Shown here: positions 44,511 through 55,665 of the stretch, piece by piece
Numbering within the stretch: position 1 is the stretch's first letter
Layout: each line of letters starts with the position of its first letter
Assembly: GCF_029407905.1 (NCBI RefSeq)
Contig: NC_073642.1
Location: forward strand, 2,232,001 to 2,296,000
Direction: 5' to 3'
Source of the DNA: Bubalus kerabau
Lineage: Eukaryota > Chordata > Mammalia > Artiodactyla > Bovidae
DNA: 64,000 nt
The notes under the pieces: generated by a model
Told to the model about the DNA's origin: nothing
Databases searched by the model: none
Seen by the model: the letters and a program-made list of their open reading frames with translations, nothing else
Program-made: the position numbers and the translations under genes

Positions 44511-45000
44511 TGCTTTGTAACAAACCATCCCAGAATTAGTAGTATTAAAGAACAAATATTTTGTTGTATTCATGGATTCTATGATATAGTAGTCAAGACT
44601 TTGCTTTGCTTTGTAATGTCTGGGGCCTGAAACAGCAAAATGTAAATAAGTAGAGTGTGATTAAAAACATTGGGGACTGGAATAATCCAGCAACTTCTTC
44701 ACTCACACATGTGGTACTAGTCAGAGACAACACAAATGCTGTGATCAGCTAGGACTATCAACAGGAGTTCTTAATTTGGCTTGGACTATTCACAGCCTGG
44801 GAACCTAGTTAAGGATAGCCCACAGTGGATTAAATTTAAACGGTCAGATTTCCAGTGTGCAAAACAAAGTAGCATTCCTTTTGTGATCCTGAGTCAGAAG
44901 TCACAGAACATGAATGCCATACTCTGTTAGTGGAAGCACTTCCAACCCCATCCAGTTTCAAGGGGAGGGAAATTAATCTCTGCCCTTTGATGGAAGTAAT
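44511..45000 (-). repeat. Ancient interspersed repeat, related to 20,830-21,267, family not assigned
   Basis: ACAAACCATCCCAGAATTAGTAGTATTAAAG and, later, GTGATCCTGAGTCAGAAGTCAC ... TTCAAGGGGAGGG follow the order of the same mammal-wide antisense repeat. Heavily diverged. Confidence 0.4.
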
Positions 45001-45102
45001 ACAAATTCTTTTTTGGGTTCTTTGCCCTTATAGGCTATTACAAAATATTGAGTATAGTTCCATGTGGTATATAGTAGGTCCTTGTTATTTACCTATTTTA
45101 TA

Positions 45103-45319
45103 TATGTGTTGTGCTAATTCACTGAGTCGTGTCGGACTCTTTGCAATTCCATGGACTGTAGTCCGTCAGGTTCTTTTATCCATGAGGATTCTCCAGGCAC
45201 GAATACTGGTGTGGGTTGCCATGCCCTCCTCCAGGAGATCTTCCCAACCCAGGGATTAAACCCAGGTCTGCTGCATTGCAGGAAGATTCTTTACCATCTG
45301 AGCCACCAGGGAAGCCCAG
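45103..45319 (-). mobile_element. Bov-tA SINE, antisense
   Basis: TCACTGAGTCGTGTCGGACTC, then AACCCAGGGATTAAACCCAGG (reverse B-box), then CTGAGCCACCAGGGAAGCCC (reverse head). Confidence 0.93.
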
Positions 45320-45648
45320 TTTTATGTATAATAGTGTGTAAATATTAATCCCAAGCTTCTAATTTATAGCTCCCACTTCTTTCCCTGTGGTGACTATAAG
45401 TTTATTTTCTATGTCTGTGGGGGACCTATTTGTATTTTGTAAATAAGTTAATTTGTATATTATTTTTAGATTCTACATATAAGCAATATGTCTGGCTTAT
45501 TTCACTTAATATGTTAATCTCCAAGTCCATCTATGTTGCTTAAAATGGCTCATTTTATTATTTTTAACAACTGAGTAAGATTCCACTCTATTAATATACA
45601 TATATATTCATATATACATACATACATGAGTGTATAAGATAGAAGCAC

Positions 45649-46643
45649 CAGGCCATCTTACCTGTCTCCCGAGAAACCTGCAAGTGGGTCAAGAAACAAC
45701 AGTTGTAACTTGGCATGGAACAACTGGTTTGTTCAAAACTGAGAAAGGAGTACAACAAGGCTGTATATTGTCACCCTGGTTACTCAACTAATACACAGAA
45801 TATATCATGAAAAATGTCAGACTGGATGAATCACAAGCTAAAATCAAGATTTTCAGGAGAAATATCAAGAACTTCAGATATGCAGATGATACCACTCTAA
45901 TGGAAGAAAGTGAAAAGGAACTAAAGAGGCTCTTGATGAGGGGAAAGAGGAGAGTAAAAGAGTTGGCTTGAAACTCAACTTTAAAAAAACTAAGATCATG
46001 GCAATAGGTCTCATCACTTCATAGCAAAAAGAAGGGGAAAAGTGGAATCAGTGACAGCTTTTATTTTGGGGGGCTCCAAATTAACTGTGGATGGTGGCTG
46101 CACCCATGAAATTAAAAGGCACTTGTTCCTTGGAAGGAAAGCTATGACAAACCAGGACAGCATATTAAAAAGCAGAGACATCACTTTGCTTACAAAGGTC
46201 TGTGCAGTCAAATATATCATTTTTCCAGTAGATATGTATCAATACAAGAGTTGGATCATAAATAAAGCTGAGTGCCAAAGATTTGATGCTTTCAAATTGT
46301 GGTGCTGGAGAAGTCTCTTGAGAGTCCCTTGGACAGCAAGGAGATCAAAACAATTAGTCCTAAAGGAATTCATTCTTGAATATTCATTGGAAGGACTGTT
46401 GCTGAAGCTGAAGCTCCAATACTTTGGCCACCTGGTGTGAGGATCTGGCTCATTGTAAAAGATGCTGATGTTGGGAAAAATTGAAGACAAAAGGAGAAGG
46501 AGGAGGCAGAGGATGAGATGGTTACACTGACTCAATGCACATGAATTTGAGCAAACTCGGGGAGATAGTGAAGGACAGGAAAGCCTGGCATACTGCAGTC
46601 CATAAGGTTATAAACAGTCAGACACAACTTAGTGACTGAACAA
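45649..46643 (+). mobile_element. BovB 3' segment, plus strand
   Basis: It starts AGCACCAGGCCATCTTACC, contains a 132-aa frame 46,042-46,440 and ends GTGACTGAACAACAACAA, so the usual (TGAAC)n tail is replaced by an (AAC)n-like one. Flanking CATACATACAT runs may be the TSD. It is more diverged than most copies here. Confidence 0.9.
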
Positions 46644-46866
46644 CAACAATATACACACATACATACATATATGCCACATATTCTTTATCCATTCATCTGT
46701 TGATGGTTACTTAGGTTGGTTCCACGGTTCTCCTATCGCAAATAGTGCTGCTATGAACATTGGGGTACATTTATCTTTTTGAATTAGAGGTTTCTCCAGG
46801 GATATACCTAAGAATGGGATTGCTGGATAATATGGTAGCTCTAGTTTTTGTTTTTTAAAGAACCTC

Positions 46867-47091
46867 TGGTGTGTGTGTGTGTGTGTGTGTTAGTTGCTCC
46901 ATCATGTTTGACTCTGTGTGACCCCATGAACTGTAGCCTTCCAGGTTCCTCTGTCCATAGGATTCTCCAGGCATGAATACTGGAGTGGGTCTTCACGTCT
47001 TTCTCCAGGAGATCTTCCCAACCCAGGGAACAAACCTGGGTCTCCTGTACCACAGGTGGATTCTTTACCATCTGAGCCAGCTGGGAAGCCC
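46867..47091 (-). mobile_element. Bov-tA SINE, antisense, with (GT)n and 9-bp TSD
   Basis: AAGAACCTC occurs at 46,858-46,866 and 47,092-47,100 in the host L1. The left end is a (GT)n run (46,870-46,890), i.e. the SINE 3' end carries (CA)n; the reverse head CTGAGCCAGCTGGGAAGCCC is at the right. Confidence 0.93.
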
Positions 47092-47185
47092 AAGAACCTC
47101 CACACTGTTCTCCATAGTGGCTACACCAGTTTTACATTCCCATCAACAGTGTAGGAGTGTTCATGTTTCTTAACATCCTGTCAAA

Positions 47186-47642
47186 CTTGTATTAGGAAAT
47201 TTTACATTCAGCACAAGAGTGCAAGTTTGGGGAAAGCTGCATATTTCTCTAGTTGAAACACTAAATGAAGGGAATCTTGATAATCCACAATTTAAGATAT
47301 CATGTCTGATTGTGCAAATATTTTCAAGCTCCTTAAATAAGTTCTTGGAATAAGGGGGAAGATTATAAGAGGCTAAAGTGAATATTTTAGTGCATTTTCC
47401 TGATTTGGGTGGTATCAGTTGCACTTCTTTATTTGTTCATTTGATCACCACAAGACATTTCTTATGGGAGATAGAGACAAGAGTTAGGATTACTGCTTCC
47501 CTCTTTTGGTCCAAAAAAATGTAAGGGTGTTTAAAATTTTAGGATTTTTTTGTTGTTTCTTATGAAAGTGCTGTAGTTCAGGACAGTGTCTCTGTAAGCA
47601 TATTAAACTTGGTCATGCATGCTGAGCAAGGTAGTCCTATAG
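47186..47642. other. Unassigned DNA
   Basis: About 0.45 kb with no named repeat. No credible frame. Confidence 0.4.
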
Positions 47643-47909
47643 TCTATACTGCATGCATAGTGCACTGTTTGATTTCTGTGATTGGGCCCCCAGTTGTCAT
47701 CAGTTTACTAGTGCAGCTTATTTTCTCTTGATATGAAGGATTCTGAGCTCACTAACTTAGTCTCCATTGTGTGTGTGTGTGTGTGTGTGTGTGTTGTAGC
47801 TTCTACAAATGATTTTTAAACACATGCCCCTTCATCTTTACTGCTTATCTGCCCATGGTCTGAAATAAATTTTGGATTGGATTTGATTTGTTATTAAAAA
47901 AAAAAAAAA
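47643..47909 (+). mobile_element. Candidate short processed retrocopy
   Basis: It ends in AATAAA (47,864-47,869), 26 nt of spacer and a 14-nt A-run (47,896-47,909). AAGGTAGTCCTAT at 47,628-47,640 and AAGGTAGCCTAT just after the A-run may be an eroded TSD (1-nt indel). It contains (GT)n at 47,766-47,793. No frame is seen, so the source would be a 3' UTR or noncoding RNA. The left boundary is uncertain. Confidence 0.4.
47766..47793. repeat. (GT)n microsatellite
   Basis: About 13 uninterrupted GT units. Confidence 0.9.
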
Positions 47910-47929
47910 GGTAGCCTATTTGTTGACCA

Positions 47930-48185
47930 GAGCTTCAAGTAGAATGATGTGGTGTAGGGGAATATATCCTCCCATATAAGGCTCCATATTGGCAATATGT
48001 GAGGTAAGAGCTCAAGGGAAAAACAAAAGCCTGTATGAAGTGATAGTTCTAGAAGTCTAGGTCCCTGAGAGACTCTGTGGAGGAGAGCCACTTATCCATC
48101 TATGTGATATGTAAGAAACTAATTTTGTGTTAAGCCACAGATTCTTTGGGTTAAGTTTTTTACCACAATACAACCTAGCTTAATA
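47930..48185 (+). mobile_element. MLT1-like LTR, plus strand
   Basis: The 3' part reads TTTTGTGTTAAGCCACAGATTCTTTGGG, 'TTTTTTACCACAATACAACCTAGCTTAATATACTG', the standard end of MLT1-type LTRs. Upstream 'CCTGAGAGACTCTGTGGAGGAGAGCC' fits. Noncoding and old. Confidence 0.6.
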
Positions 48186-48840
48186 TACTGTAGCAATCCT
48201 TAGAGAGTCATCATTCTAAAATAACATGAAAACCAAAAGATGCAGTTTTAAATTAGCAAGTAGTATAGAAATTGATATCTGAGCCTAGAAAGATGATCAT
48301 CTGTCTTTGGTGGTGGCAAAATATGGGGTTACTCTGTGGTCTTCACTAAGCTGGGAGGTGAACCACAAGCTTCCTGAGCCAGTAGTTTGTGGGGAAAACT
48401 CTTGGAAATAAAATCCTACTTCTGAAGTTGGAAGCTATAGCCTACAGTGGGTGAAATATTATAAGCAAAGAAAGTAACAGACCAGTTTGAAAGCCAGAAG
48501 AAAATGTGAGGATAGGGGTTATATTTTAAGGGTTTTTTTTTTTTTTTTGAGAAAATGGCCAGTAAAATACATCACTGTGTTAATATACCTTGTCAAAAAT
48601 ATCAAAAGGTTATAATATTCCTCCTTTGTGTTGCTATCAGGTTAAATGTACACCTTCCTCTACTTTTATGCTGGAAGAGAAATTTGTGGAAATAAAAACA
48701 CAAGGAAATGGCTAATTGACAAATTCTCAAAAGTAATTGTAGGTATGAATATTGGTACAACGACCTGATTAGAAGCACATACATGGAAACTCTGTGGAGT
48801 TTTTAAGATAATTAAGAATAGATTTCTTTAAGAATTGACG
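48186..48840. other. Unassigned DNA
   Basis: About 0.65 kb with a T-run at ~48,533-48,549. Nothing else recognised. Confidence 0.4.
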
Positions 48841-48996
48841 CCATCGCAGTATTTTTGCAAAACTGTCCATTTTTTACATAAAATTAGATATATACTTACA
48901 TTAGGAATTTGCAATCCAATTTCTAGTTATTTACCCAATAGAATGAAAATACATCTCTAGAAAGATTTGTTCACAAATAGTCAAGGTAGCCTTGTT
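48841..48996 (+). mobile_element. L1M ORF2 end fragment
   Basis: CAATTTCTAGTTATTTACCC, 'ATAGAATGAAAATACAT', 'GATTTGTTCACAAATAGTCA...GCCTTGTTATAAGAGC' matches the plus-strand L1 ORF2 C-terminal region in order. Eroded. Confidence 0.6.
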
Positions 48997-48999
48997 ATA

Positions 49000-49575
49000 A
49001 GAGCTCCAATCTAGGGGCCGTGATTCTACTTGTGTAAAACTGGAAAAGAAAAGCTCAGACTAATGACAGAAACACTGTGCAGGGAGTCACAGAGACCTGT
49101 GATTTATTTGAGAAAGCCCCATTCTTATATAAAGGTTCAGATGGGCTAGGGAAGGAAAATGGTAGACGTGAATAGAATGAGGACTCAGTCCCTGCAAGGA
49201 GGATATCTCTTCACAGTTCTCTACAGACCATTTACTCTGCTTAGCCTTCCTCTGAAGTCAGTGCATGGGAAGACTTAAAAATTCATTTCTCTTTTCCTAT
49301 GGGGTCCTTTAAACCTCCAATTGCCATATTTTGCTCATATATATTTGCCTCATTAAACACCACAAATTACTTATGCACACAAACCTGGAAGCACTTGTTT
49401 CTAAAGGACTAATTTGGGGGATTTTACAGACAGACAGACACACGTGTGTGTGCACACACACACCTGTTAAAATTGTCTCACAAAGTCTGCCTATGCTCAA
49501 TGCTCATGTCACAATTAGGGAGTTAAAGTTTCAGTTCTTTACTCTGGTACTGGCCCTTGAAGACCCATTTTTTAC
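49000..49575. other. Unassigned DNA
   Basis: About 0.58 kb. Contains 'GACAGACAGACAGACACACG' and a CA run (49,428-49,463). The overlapping opposite frames at 49,309-49,639 have no recognisable domain. Confidence 0.4.
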
Positions 49576-49615
49576 ATATATTTTGAACAGCTTCATTGAT
49601 ATCACATACCATATG

Positions 49616-49877
49616 TTGTTGTTATTGTTCAGTCACTGAGTCATGTCCAACTACTTACAACCCCATGAACTGCAGCACACCAGGCTTCCCTGTCTTTCAC
49701 TATCTTCCAGAACTTGTTCAAACTCACGTCCATTGTGTTGATGATGCCATCCAACCGTCTCATCCTTTGACATCTCCTGTTCCTTCCCTCAGTCTTTCCA
49801 AGCATCAGGGACTTTCCCAATGAGCCGTCTCTTCACATCAGGTGGCCAAAGTATCAGAGCTTCAGCTTCTGGATCAG
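49616..49877 (-). mobile_element. BovB 3' end (262 bp), antisense
   Basis: Reverse complement of the BovB 3' UTR and C-terminal codons. TACCATATG (49,607-49,615) and TACCATGTG (49,878-49,886) form an 8/9 TSD. The terminal (TGAAC)n is replaced by GTTGTTATTGTTCAG. Confidence 0.88.
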
Positions 49878-50194
49878 TACCATGTGATTCACTCATTTAA
49901 AATGAATGATGCCATGGGTTTTAGAATAGTCATAGATATGAGAAGACATGACCACTGTTGAGTTATATATTTTTCATCACCACAAAATCAATGTATGTTT
50001 TTGCTATCACTCCCAACCACTAATCTACTTTCATTATCTATAAATTGACCTATTCTGAACAATTCATATGAATGGAACCATATAATACAGGATGTTTTGT
50101 GACTGAATTCTTTCTCTTAGCATGTTCGTGAAGCTTGTCTTGTCATAGCATGTATAATTTCATTCATTTTTATAGCCAAATAATATTATCTTGT

Positions 50195-50999
50195 TATCAA
50201 TATCAATAACCTCAGACATGCAGATGAAACCACCCTAATGGCAGAAAGAAAAGAAGAACTAAAGAGGCTCTTGATGAAAGTGAAAGAGGAGAGTGAAAAC
50301 GTTGGCTTAAAGCTCAACATTCAGAAAACTAAGATCATGGCATCCAGTCCCATCACTTCATGGCAAATAGATGGGGAAACAGTGGAAATAGTGGCTGACT
50401 TTATTTTTCTGGGCTCCAAAATCACTGCAGATGGTGACTGCAGCCATGAAATTAAAAGATGCTTGCTCTTTGGAAGAAAAGTTATGACCAAACTAGAGAG
50501 CATATTAAAAAGCAGAGACATTACTTTGCCAACAAAGGTCCGTCTTGTCAAGACTATGTTTTTTTCAGTAGTCAGTATAGATTTGAGAGTTGGACTGAAA
50601 AGAGAGCTGAGTGCTGAAGAATTGATGCTTTTGAACTGTGTTGTTGGAGAAGACTCTTGAGAGTCCCTTGGACTCCAAGGAGATCCAACCAGTCCATCCT
50701 AAAGAGATCAGTCCTGAGTGTTCATTGGCAGGAGTGATGTTGAAGCTGAAACTCCAATACTTTGGCCACCTGTTGCAAAGAGCTGACTCGTTGGAAAAGA
50801 CCCTGATGCTGGGAAAGATTGAGGGCAGGAGGAGAAAGGGATGACAGAGGATGAAATGGTTGGATGGCATCACTGACTCAATGGACATGAGCTTGGGTAA
50901 ACTCTGGGAGTTGGTGATGGACAGGGTGGCCTGGAGTGCTGTGGTCCACGGGGTCAGGTAGAGTCAGACTCGACTGAGTGACTGAACTGAACTGAACTG
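50195..50999 (+). mobile_element. BovB 3' segment (805 bp), plus strand
   Basis: It starts ATCAATATCAATAACCTCAG just upstream of motif C (here RHADETTLMAE). It has a 140-aa frame at 50,238-50,660 and a canonical (CTGAA)n tail. AATATTATCTTGT (50,182-50,194) and AATATTATCCTGT (51,000-51,012) are the TSD. Confidence 0.93.
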
Positions 51000-51060
51000 A
51001 ATATTATCCTGTATGGATATACCACATTTTGTTGATCTCATTATGTTGTTTTTGAATGGA

Positions 51061-51480
51061 CAGGATGTTTCAGTCTTCATGGGCTTATGGAGGGCTTTGA
51101 AAATCAGGAATATCGAAGGGAACTGTGTCAAAACTATCACTACTTAGAGTAGAAATGCATGACCTGTACTCTGCTATCTATACTTCTCATTCTCGGCTGG
51201 TAAGAAGCTATTAAAAAATAGATGTTCAGAAAATGATGAGTGATACAACAAGAGAGAAGTCAGAGTACTAAAATTAGGACTGAATAAGAGGTTCTGTTCT
51301 TAAATTGGTAGACGTGAAATGGATGGGATTGCAAGAAATAGTATCACTTGCTTAGCTTATAGGGGTCTTCCCGGATTCCAGATTTTGTACTGTATGTTTA
51401 ATGTATAGCAAGTGCCCTCGTTATTACTCAGGTAGATTTAAAGGAATTAGAAGGATGATTAGGAGGAGGATCTCTATTTC
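51061..51480. other. Unassigned DNA
   Basis: 420 bp with nothing recognised. Confidence 0.4.
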
Positions 51481-52300
51481 TAGCCACTAAGCCAGAGCTT
51501 GGGCTGGACTTACTTTCCTGTCATAAAAAATGGAAAACTGGAAAAAATGTGAAACAATTATTTTCAAACAATGAAAACAGGCAGCATAAAACATTATTAC
51601 ATAGAAAAGAAAAAAAGACAGCTGCTCCACTTTCTGCCTGGAAGTATTTTCCCACTGCAATGGAAAGAGGGACATCCCAACAAACAGTGCGATCACTTTG
51701 GTAAGAGGAAGCAGAGGTCAACATTCAGAGGATGAGATGGCTTGTATTTATGGGACCTAGGAATGAAAAAAAAAAAAAAAAAACTCCCCAAAACTGCATA
51801 GCAGTACCACTGAGTCTGATACTATTCCATGAATATGTAGACAAAGAAAAACCACAGAACTGCAAACTGAACAATTCCTAGATATCAGGCAGAGCTGGAG
51901 AGTATTCCAGTACAGACAGGCAACATGGAATAGATTCATTTAATGACAAAACATTCAGTGGTGACCCAAAAAGGTCCATTTATTATTAATAGGGCCAAAC
52001 ACTCCCTACAGCAAAAGTAAATCCAGACTTGCCCTAAAAATGTCTTGAAACAAGTCTTAGAATGATTGAGATGATTTGCAAGTTACTTACCTGCTTGTCA
52101 GAACAAAGGCCAACAGAATCCAGACAATTAACACTGAAACATTCACAATAACCACCATTCACTCAAAACTTACTAAATATGATGAGAAGCAGGAAAATAT
52201 GACCCATAACTAGTAGAAAAAGTATGCCAGTTAAAACACACTCAGAAACAATGAGATTTTTTAAATTAATATTATAAATACTGTTAATAACTTTTATTCA

Positions 52301-52403
52301 AGGGATCAGGATGGGGAATACGTGTATACCTGTGGCAGATTCATGTTTATATATGGCAAAACCAATACAATATTGTAAAGTTAAAAAATAAAATTAAAAA
52401 AAA
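52301..52403 (+). mobile_element. 103-bp L1 3'-end insertion, 8-bp TSD
   Basis: GGATCAGGATGGGGAATACG to the type-2b tail (AATATTGTAAAGTTAAAAAATAAAATT plus A-run). TTTATTCA occurs at 52,293-52,300 and 52,404-52,411. Confidence 0.88.
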
Positions 52404-52750
52404 TTTATTCACAGATGACATGATAATGTATATGTCAATTCCAAAAGAATCTACACATATACAAATTAATCAGTGAATTTAGCAAGGTTGCAGGGCACAG
52501 GTTAAAAATAAAAAATTAATAGTATCTCTATTAAGTACCAGCAAGCAATTTGAAAATAAACCTCGGAGCAATACCATTTATAATAGCCAAAACACATATG
52601 AAATCAGCATATATTTTAACAAAATATTTGCAAGATATTTGCACTGAAAAAGAAAAAAAAAATTTAAAGAAGAATCTAAATAAATGGAAATATAAAGCAT
52701 GCTCCTGGACAGAAAGACTCAATATTGTTAAAATATCAAATTTCTCAAGT

Positions 52751-52752
<2 letters not shown>

Positions 52753-52793
<41 letters not shown>
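52753..52793. repeat. (TA)n microsatellite, ~41 bp
   Basis: Pure TA run inside L1M ORF2. The YIYIYI frames on both strands are artefacts. Confidence 0.95.
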
Positions 52794-52794
<1 letters not shown>

Positions 52795-53463
52795 CACACA
52801 AATCCAGTAAGAATCACAGCAGGCTTTTTAAAGAAAATCACATCCTGATTTTAAAATGTGTTTGGAAATGCAAAGTACTTAGGGTAACAACAATTTTGGA
52901 AAAGAAAAAATTCAGATTTAAAGGATTCACACCATCTGACTTCAAGTTACTACATTAACCAAGAAAGCATGTTACTGATATAAATATAAGCATAGAAGTC
53001 AATTAAGTAGTTTGGAAGGTCAAAAAATAGATTCATACATATGTGGCTGATTGGTTTTCAGCAAAGTTTCTGAAGTTAGGCACAGAATCATTCCCAACAT
53101 GTCTTAGAAAAACTGGTTACCCATATGGGAAACAAATGAATCCTGAATTACATCACATCATACACAAAAATTGATTACAAGAACCATAAGCATACAATCT
53201 AAAATTACAAAGCATCTAGAAGGAAATGTTGGTGAAAATATCCATAACCTTGGGTTAGGCAAATATTTATGGTATAAACAATCAAAAAGTGTTAAAGTTC
53301 ATTTAACTATGGAGAACAGTGGAGATTCCTTTAAAAACTAGAAATAGAACTGCCATACGACCCAGCAATCCCACTGCTGAGCATACACATCAAGAGAGCA
53401 GAATTGAAAGAGACACGTGTACCCCAGTGTTCATCGCAGCACTGTAAAGTAGCCAGACATGTA

Positions 53464-53590
53464 CGTATACCTGTGGCGGATTCATTTGGCTATTTGGCAA
53501 AACTAATACAATTATGTAAAGTTTAAAAATAAAATAAAATTTAAAAAAAATAAAAAAAATAAAACTTTTCTATAAAAAAAAAAATAAAAT
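53464..53590 (+). mobile_element. 127-bp type-2 L1 3'-end insertion, perfect 13-bp TSD
   Basis: AGCCAGACATGTA occurs at 53,451-53,463 and 53,591-53,603. The insert is CGTATACCTGTGGCGGATTC through the type-2 tail and several A-rich tracts interrupted by T and CTTTTCT. Confidence 0.95.
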
Positions 53591-53675
53591 AGCCAGACAT
53601 GTAAACAACCTAGATGTCCATCAGCAGACGAATGGATAAGAGAGCTGTGGTACACATATACAGTAAAATATTCAG

Positions 53676-55665
53676 TTCAGTTCAGTTCAGTCACTCAGCC
53701 GTGTCTGACTTTTTGCAACCCCATGAATCACAGCACGCCAGGCCTCCCTGTCCATCACCAACTCCTGGAGTCCACACAAACCCATGTCCATTGAGTCAGT
53801 GATGCCATCCAACCATCTCATCCTCTGTCGTCCCCTTCTCCTCCTGCTTTCAATCTTTCCCGGCATCAGAGTCTTTTCAAATGAGTCAGCTCTTCGCATC
53901 ACGTGGCCAAAGTGTTGGAGTTTCAGCTTCAACATCAGTCCTTCCAATGTACACCCAGGACCGATCTCCTTTAGGATGGACTGGTTGGATCTCCTTGCAG
54001 CCCATGGGAATCTCAAAAGTCTTATCCAACACCACGGTTCAAAAGCATCAATTCTTCTGCACTCAGTTTTCTTTACAGTCCAACTCTCACATCCATACAT
54101 GACTACTGAAAAACCCACAGCTTTGACTAGATGGACCTTTATTGGCAAAGTAATATCTCTGCTTTTTAATATGTGGTCTAGATTGGTCATAACTTTCCTT
54201 CCAAGGAGTAAGTATCTTTTAGTTTCATTCCTGCAATACCATCTGCAGTGATTTTGGAGCCCAAATAAATAAAGTCTGACACTGTTTCCACTGTTTCCCA
54301 TTCCATTTGCCATGAAGTGATGGGTCCGGATGTCATAATCTTAGTTTTCTGAATGTTGAGCTTTAAGCCAACATTTTCACTCTTCTCTTTCACTTTCATC
54401 AAGAGACTCTTGAGTTCTTCTTCACTTTCAGCCATAAGGGTGGTGTCATCTGCATATCTGAGGTTATTGATATTTCTCCCAGCAATCTTGATTCCAACTT
54501 ATGTTTCCTCCAGCTCAGTGTTTCTCATGATGTACTCTGCATAGAAGTTAAATAAGCAGGGTGACAATATGCAGCCTTGATATACTACTTTTCCTATTTG
54601 GAACCAGTCTGTTGTTCCATGTCCAGTTGTAACTGTTGCTTCCTTACCTGCACACAGGTTTCTCAAGAGCCAGGTCAGGTGGTCTTCTATTGCCATGTCC
54701 TTCATAATTTTCCACATTTTATTGTGATCCACACAGTCAAAGGCTTTGGCATAGTCAATAAAGCAGAAATAGATGTTTTTCTGGAACTCTCTTGCTTTTT
54801 CAATGATCCAGTGCATGTTGGCAATTTGATCTCTGGTTCCTCTGCCTTTTCTAAATGCAGCTTGAACATCTGGAAGTTCACTGTTCACATATTGCTGAGG
54901 CCTGGCTTGGATAATTTTGAGCATTACTTTACTAGCATGTGAGATGAGTGCAATTGTGTGGTAGTTTGAACATTCCTTGACATTGTCTTTCTTTGGGGTT
55001 GAAATGAAAACTGATCTTTTCCAGTCCTGTGGCCACTGCTGAGTTTTCCAAATTTGCTGGCATATTGAGTGCAGCACTTTCACAGCATCACATTTTAGGA
55101 TTTGAAATAGCTCAACTGGAATTCCATCACCTCCACTAGCTTTGTTCATAGTGATGCTTTCTAAGGCCCATTTGACTTCACATTCTAGGATGTCTGGCTA
55201 TAGGTGAGTGTGAGTGATCTCACCATCGTGATTATCTGGGTCTTGAAGATCTTTTTTGTACAGTTCTGTGTATTCTTGCCACCTCTTCCTAATATCTTCT
55301 GCTTCTGTTAGGTCCATACAATTTCTGTCCTTTATTGAGCCCATCTTTGCACAAAATATTCCCTTGGTATCTCTAATTTTTTTGAAGAGATCTAGTCTTT
55401 TCCATTCTATTGTTTTCCTGTATTTCTTTGCATTGATCACTGAGGAAGGCATTCTTATCTCTCCTTCTTATTCTTTGGAACTCTGCATTCAAATGGGTTT
55501 ATCTTTCCTTTTTTCCTTTGCTTTTTGCTTCTCTTCTTTTCGCAGCTATTTGTAAGGCCTCCTCAGACAGCTATTTTGCTTTTTTGCATTTATTTTTCTT
55601 GGGGGATGGTCTTGATTCCTGTCTTCTCTACAATGTTACAAACCTCCGTCTATAGTTCATCAGGC
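53676..55665 (-). mobile_element. BovB, 2.0 kb, antisense, inserted in L1
   Basis: The tail (CAGTTCAGTTCAGTCACTCAG) lies at the left, then the C-terminal region (53,687-54,313, 208 aa), motif C (around 54,435-54,460), RT (54,499-55,149, 216 aa with FIDYAKAFDCVDHNKMW) and linker (55,198-55,452). It is truncated at the segment encoding MPDEL. ATTCAG at 53,670-53,675 and 55,666-55,671 is a 6-bp TSD. All frames are broken. Confidence 0.93.

Larger units (their letters stand above)
45008..47185 (-). mobile_element. Artiodactyl L1, antisense, split by three insertions
   Basis: Pieces at 45,008-45,102, 45,320-45,648, 46,644-46,866 and 47,092-47,185 follow antisense L1 order (TTTTTTGGGTTCTTTGCCC; 'GGTCCTTGTTATTTACCTATTTTATATA'; 'CCATTCATCTGTTGATGGTTACTTAGG'; 'CCATCAACAGTGTAGGAG'). 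Confidence 0.78.
49576..51060 (-). mobile_element. L1M 3' region, antisense, split by two BovB pieces
   Basis: TTTTGAACAGCTTCATTGATATCACATACC, then 'CACTCATTTAAAATGAATGATG', 'CACCACAAAATCAATG' and 'GAACAATTCATATGAATGGAACCA' follow antisense L1M order across the insertions at 49,616-49,877 and 50,195-50,999. Confidence 0.75.
51481..53303 (+). mobile_element. Ancient L1M, plus strand
   Basis: 51,481-52,300 follows an L1M 5'/ORF1-like order (AGACTTGCCCTAAAAATGTCTTG; 'GAATGATTGAGATGA'; 'CACAATAACCACCATTCACTC'; 'GAAAATATGACCCATAAC'). 52,412-53,303 is ORF2 3' part (AGGGCACAGGTTAAAAATAAA; 'AGACTCAATATTGTTAAAATATC'; 'CTTCAAGTTACTAC'). An L1 tail and a (TA)n interrupt it. It resumes at ~56,175. A 19-A run lies at 51,769-51,784. 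Confidence 0.7.
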
